From NCBI GenBank assembly GCA_018061265.1, contig JAGOUM010000016.1, forward strand, positions 1 through 47,029: DNA of 47,029 bases. Reading direction: 5' to 3'. A program made the translations under genes and the position numbers. Within the stretch, counting starts at the first letter, position 1; each line of letters starts with the position of its first letter. The notes under the pieces are model-generated. The model saw nothing but the letters and a program-made list of their open reading frames with translations. It ran no database searches and was not told the DNA's origin. This document shows positions 44,593 to 47,029 of this stretch, piece by piece. The stretch is from Rhodoferax sp. (GTDB taxonomy: Bacteria; Pseudomonadota; Gammaproteobacteria; Burkholderiales; Burkholderiaceae_C).

Positions 44593-45804
44593 TCAGGTAC
44601 CGATACGCGCAACCACGCGTTGCGCTGCCTGTCGAGAAAGCTGGTCCAAAGCCAGTAACTCCTCGAGTGAGCCAGGCGCTGATACAACGACTGACGACAA
44701 GGTTTCCTGATTGACCGCGTGAATCTGGTCGAAACGTATTGCCCCATTTAAAAAACTGGAAACTGCGACCTCGTTGGCGGCATTCAAAACTGCGGGTGAC
44801 CCGGTCGGCCCCCGCAAGACAGACCAGGCCAGCGCCAGACCCGGAAAACGCTGCATATGCCCGTGTGCACTCAAAGGCTCAAAACTCAGGTCTTTCATCG
44901 TTGAGAAATCCAGTGCACTGGCACCCGATGCAATGCGATGTGGCCAAGACAAGCCGTAGGCAATAGGTACTTTCATATCAGGTGTACCGAGCTGAGCAAC
45001 CACCGAGTTGTCGCGGTACTGCACCATCGAGTGAATGACGCTCTGCGGATGAATCACGACCTCGATCTGTTCTGGTCTCACACCGAATAGGTACCTGGCC
45101 TCAATCACTTCAAGCGCCTTGTTCATCATCGTCGCCGAGTCAACTGAAATTTTGCGGCCCATGGTCCAGTTGGGATGTGCACACGCCTGTTCAGGCGTGA
45201 TGCTGGCAAAACCCGCCGGATCGGTTCGACGGAATGGCCCGCCCGACGCAGTCAGTATGATCTTGTCGATCTGAGTTGACCACAAGGTCGATTCATCTGG
45301 CAGAGACTGAAACACTGCCGAGTGCTCGCTGTCGATCGGCAGCAGTTTGGCTCCACCGTCGGTGACCGCTTTCAGGAAAAAATCTCCGCCGACAACCAGC
45401 GCCTCTTTGTTCGCAAGCAGCAACCTTTTGCCAGCGCGTGCCGCAGCCAGGCAGGATGACAGCCCCGCCGCACCGACAATTGCCGCCATCACGGTATCAA
45501 CAAGCGCATGACTTGATATAAAGTCAATAGCATCGTGACCAGACATAACCTGCGTAGATAGACCGTTTTGCCTTACTTTTTCAGCGAGAAGCTGGGCTGC
45601 CTGGGTATCGGCCATCACAGCATATGTGGGCTTGAACTTGGCGCATTGCGACAAGATCTTGTCGACTTGGCTGGCTGCGCTCAAGGCAAATACTTCAAAA
45701 AGATCCGGGTGGGCAGCAATCACTTCCAGCGTACTGACTCCGATCGACCCAGTTGAACCCAGAATTGCAACGCGCTGTTTGCACAAAATGCTGGCTTCTT
45801 GCAT
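44593..45804 (-). CDS. dxr: 1-deoxy-D-xylulose-5-phosphate reductoisomerase
   Basis: 403 aa. It converts DXP to methylerythritol 4-phosphate, the committed step of the non-mevalonate isoprenoid route. The NADPH motif is 'AILGSTGSIGVSTLEV' (13-28). The metal/substrate residues lie in 'LLPIDSEHSAVFQ' (D and E of IDSEH, near 155-160) and 'TASGGPFR' near 190. 'MGRKISVDSATMMNKALEVIEA' near 217-238 is the third signature. It provides precursor for UppS two genes upstream. It starts eight bases after cdsA. Confidence 0.96.
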   Translation of the reverse strand: MQEASILCKQRVAILGSTGSIGVSTLEVIAAHPDLFEVFALSAASQVDKILSQCAKFKPTYAVMADTQAAQLLAEKVRQNGLSTQVMSGHDAIDFISSHALVDTVMAAIVGAAGLSSCLAAARAGKRLLLANKEALVVGGDFFLKAVTDGGAKLLPIDSEHSAVFQSLPDESTLWSTQIDKIILTASGGPFRRTDPAGFASITPEQACAHPNWTMGRKISVDSATMMNKALEVIEARYLFGVRPEQIEVVIHPQSVIHSMVQYRDNSVVAQLGTPDMKVPIAYGLSWPHRIASGASALDFSTMKDLSFEPLSAHGHMQRFPGLALAWSVLRGPTGSPAVLNAANEVAVSSFLNGAIRFDQIHAVNQETLSSVVVSAPGSLEELLALDQLSRQAAQRVVARIGT

Positions 45805-45812
45805 GTGTGATC

Positions 45813-46658
45813 TCAGTAAGTGAATAGCATCATTGCCAGCGGAAGTGTTGGCACAAGAGCATCAATGCGATCGAGTACACCCCCATGACCCGGCAGCAGC
45901 GCACTGCTGTCCTTCACACCGGCGCTGCGCTTGACCAACGATTCCACCAAGTCCCCAACCACACTCATCGCCGTCATGAACACGGCAGCAATGACCAGGA
46001 AGACCCATCCACGCTGCCCTAGCAAGGTATATAGACTCGGTATTTGGGAGGTGTTGACGGTATCAAGGTATTGCCAGCCGAAAGCCAAAACAATGACACC
46101 AACTGCACCGCCCCAAACACCCTCCCAGCTTTTACCCGGACTGATCGAAACAGCCAGTTTGGAATGTGTGAATCGTCCGCCATAAGCCCTGCCGGCAAAA
46201 TATGCACCAATGTCCGCAACCCAAGCCAGGGCCAGGATCGACATCAAAAAATTGACTCCAACCAGCCGCGCCTGAGCCACCGCAAGCCAAGTCAGACACA
46301 AAGCCAAAAGGCCAAAAAACAGGCGCAACCAGCGTGGGTGGGCCGACCACGCGGAGACTCCGGCCCGCAGCACCCAGGCACTCATTAACACCCATAGGCC
46401 ACCTGCTACAAGCCAGAGCTCTGGAATGGACTGCTGAATTAAACCCAACCACCATGAACCGCTACAAATGCCGACACAGAACACTGCACCAAGCAAGGAT
46501 GGAGTACCAGCAAACTGATTCATCCGCGCCCACTCCCAGCCCGCTGCCGCAATAAATGCCAGCATCAGCAACAAAAAAAGCGTGGGATCGGGGTAGAGCA
46601 CCGCCGGTATCAGCACCAGCAACAGGGCAAGCGCGGTAATGACCCGTTGTTTCAGCAT
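45813..46658 (-). CDS. cdsA: Phosphatidate cytidylyltransferase
   Basis: 281 aa with about eight hydrophobic helices. It makes CDP-diacylglycerol, the precursor of membrane phospholipids. The C-terminal CDP-transferase signature is readable as 'AGVKDSSALLPGHGGVLDRIDALV' (about 250-273), with the D-x-x-x-x-x-G-H-G-G-x-x-D-R-x-D core. The mid-region 'WVADIGAYFAGRAYGGRF' near 145-165 carries the other conserved aspartate. Nine bases separate it from uppS. Confidence 0.95.
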   Translation of the reverse strand: MLKQRVITALALLLVLIPAVLYPDPTLFLLLMLAFIAAAGWEWARMNQFAGTPSLLGAVFCVGICSGSWWLGLIQQSIPELWLVAGGLWVLMSAWVLRAGVSAWSAHPRWLRLFFGLLALCLTWLAVAQARLVGVNFLMSILALAWVADIGAYFAGRAYGGRFTHSKLAVSISPGKSWEGVWGGAVGVIVLAFGWQYLDTVNTSQIPSLYTLLGQRGWVFLVIAAVFMTAMSVVGDLVESLVKRSAGVKDSSALLPGHGGVLDRIDALVPTLPLAMMLFTY

Positions 46659-46667
46659 GGGTTTGCT

Positions 46668-47029
46668 TCAGGCAGGCTTGGTCGTCACCGAAGCAGGCAC
46701 ATCAACCTGGTCTGATGTTTTGCCAAAACGCCGCTGACGGCTGGCATAGGCTTCAATCGAAAGATCCAGAGCGGCCTCATCGAAATCCGGCCAAAGCACA
46801 TCAGAGAAAAAGAACTCGGCATAAGCCGACTGCCAAAGCAAAAAATTGCTGATCCGAAGTTCGCCGCCGGTCCGGATCACCAGATCAGGGTCAGACACGT
46901 GTGCCAAGGCCATTGCTTGAGTCAATCGCATTTCGCTCAGCGGCCCGCCCTGCTGGGCGACCTTGGCAGCAGCCTGCACAATGTCCCAGCGACCGCCATA
47001 GTTGAAGCAAATGTTAAGTACCAGACGAT
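46668..47029 (-). CDS. uppS: Undecaprenyl diphosphate synthase, C-terminal part (cut by window edge)
   Basis: About 120 residues are in the window; the frame runs off the right edge, so the start and the N-terminal substrate aspartate are outside. The segment 'NYGGRWDIVQAAAKVA' is the conserved mid-region. 'DLVIRTGGELRISNFLLWQSAYAEFFFSDVLWPDF' is the C-terminal signature of cis-prenyltransferases (R-T-x-G-E-x-R-x-S-N-F). It makes the C55 carrier lipid for peptidoglycan and LPS. Position before cdsA matches the usual order. Confidence 0.95.
   Translation of the reverse strand, partial: RLVLNICFNYGGRWDIVQAAAKVAQQGGPLSEMRLTQAMALAHVSDPDLVIRTGGELRISNFLLWQSAYAEFFFSDVLWPDFDEAALDLSIEAYASRQRRFGKTSDQVDVPASVTTKPA

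Overview
The window looks like a chromosomal segment of a betaproteobacterium of the family Comamonadaceae (Rhodoferax/Polaromonas-like). The basis is the GC-rich coding, a complete protocatechuate 4,5-cleavage (pmd/lig-type) cluster, a LysE/LeuE-type gene between carA and carB, and the order uppS-cdsA-dxr-rseP-bamA-skp-lpxD-fabZ-lpxA-lpxB-rnhB-trmH. This is inference from gene content; no rRNA or other taxonomic marker is present.

Region 1 (1-7656, + strand) is accessory catabolism. It holds the end of a LysR regulator, a shikimate-dehydrogenase homologue, a complete tripartite tricarboxylate transporter (tctC, tctB, tctA), a 4-hydroxyphenylpyruvate-dioxygenase-like VOC protein, a xylose-isomerase-type TIM barrel, and a 3-carboxymuconate-cycloisomerase homologue. 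The VOC and TIM-barrel genes look like the two domains of the 3-dehydroshikimate dehydratase QuiC1, split and in reversed order. Three of the four enzyme homologues lack hallmark active-site residues. This cluster is the best candidate in the window for an undescribed system.

Region 2 (7738-19112, - strand, convergent with region 1) encodes the protocatechuate meta-cleavage route. LigAB opens the ring, LigC oxidises the semialdehyde, LigI hydrolyses the pyrone dicarboxylate, a GalD/LigU-type tautomerase isomerises oxalomesaconate, LigJ hydrates it, and LigK cleaves the product to pyruvate and oxaloacetate. A TRAP transporter (dctP, dctQ, dctM), a DUF1932 oxidoreductase and a hemerythrin-like protein are embedded in the same gene run. 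The tautomerase gene is split by a -1 frame change at a C CCA AAA heptamer. A divergent LysR gene (19218-20129) is the likely regulator.

Region 3 (20338-35292) is housekeeping: ppx with a possible Pho box, a small membrane protein, a GNAT gene, glmM, folP, ftsH, rlmE, yhbY, a DUF4149 protein, greA, an alpha/beta hydrolase, carB, a LysE-type exporter and carA. A strong intrinsic terminator after ftsH ends directly at the folP start codon.

Region 4 (35470-47029, - strand) is the envelope and lipid operon, from a truncated uppS to trmH.

Two repeat families stand out. One is a 93-bp inverted pair between ligC and ligB whose inner hairpins differ in sequence but keep their pairing. The other is a degenerate dispersed repeat of about 50 bp, seen in at least six places, three of them inside reading frames (ligB, the DUF4149 gene and trmH). 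I see no tRNA, rRNA, CRISPR array, insertion sequence or prophage.
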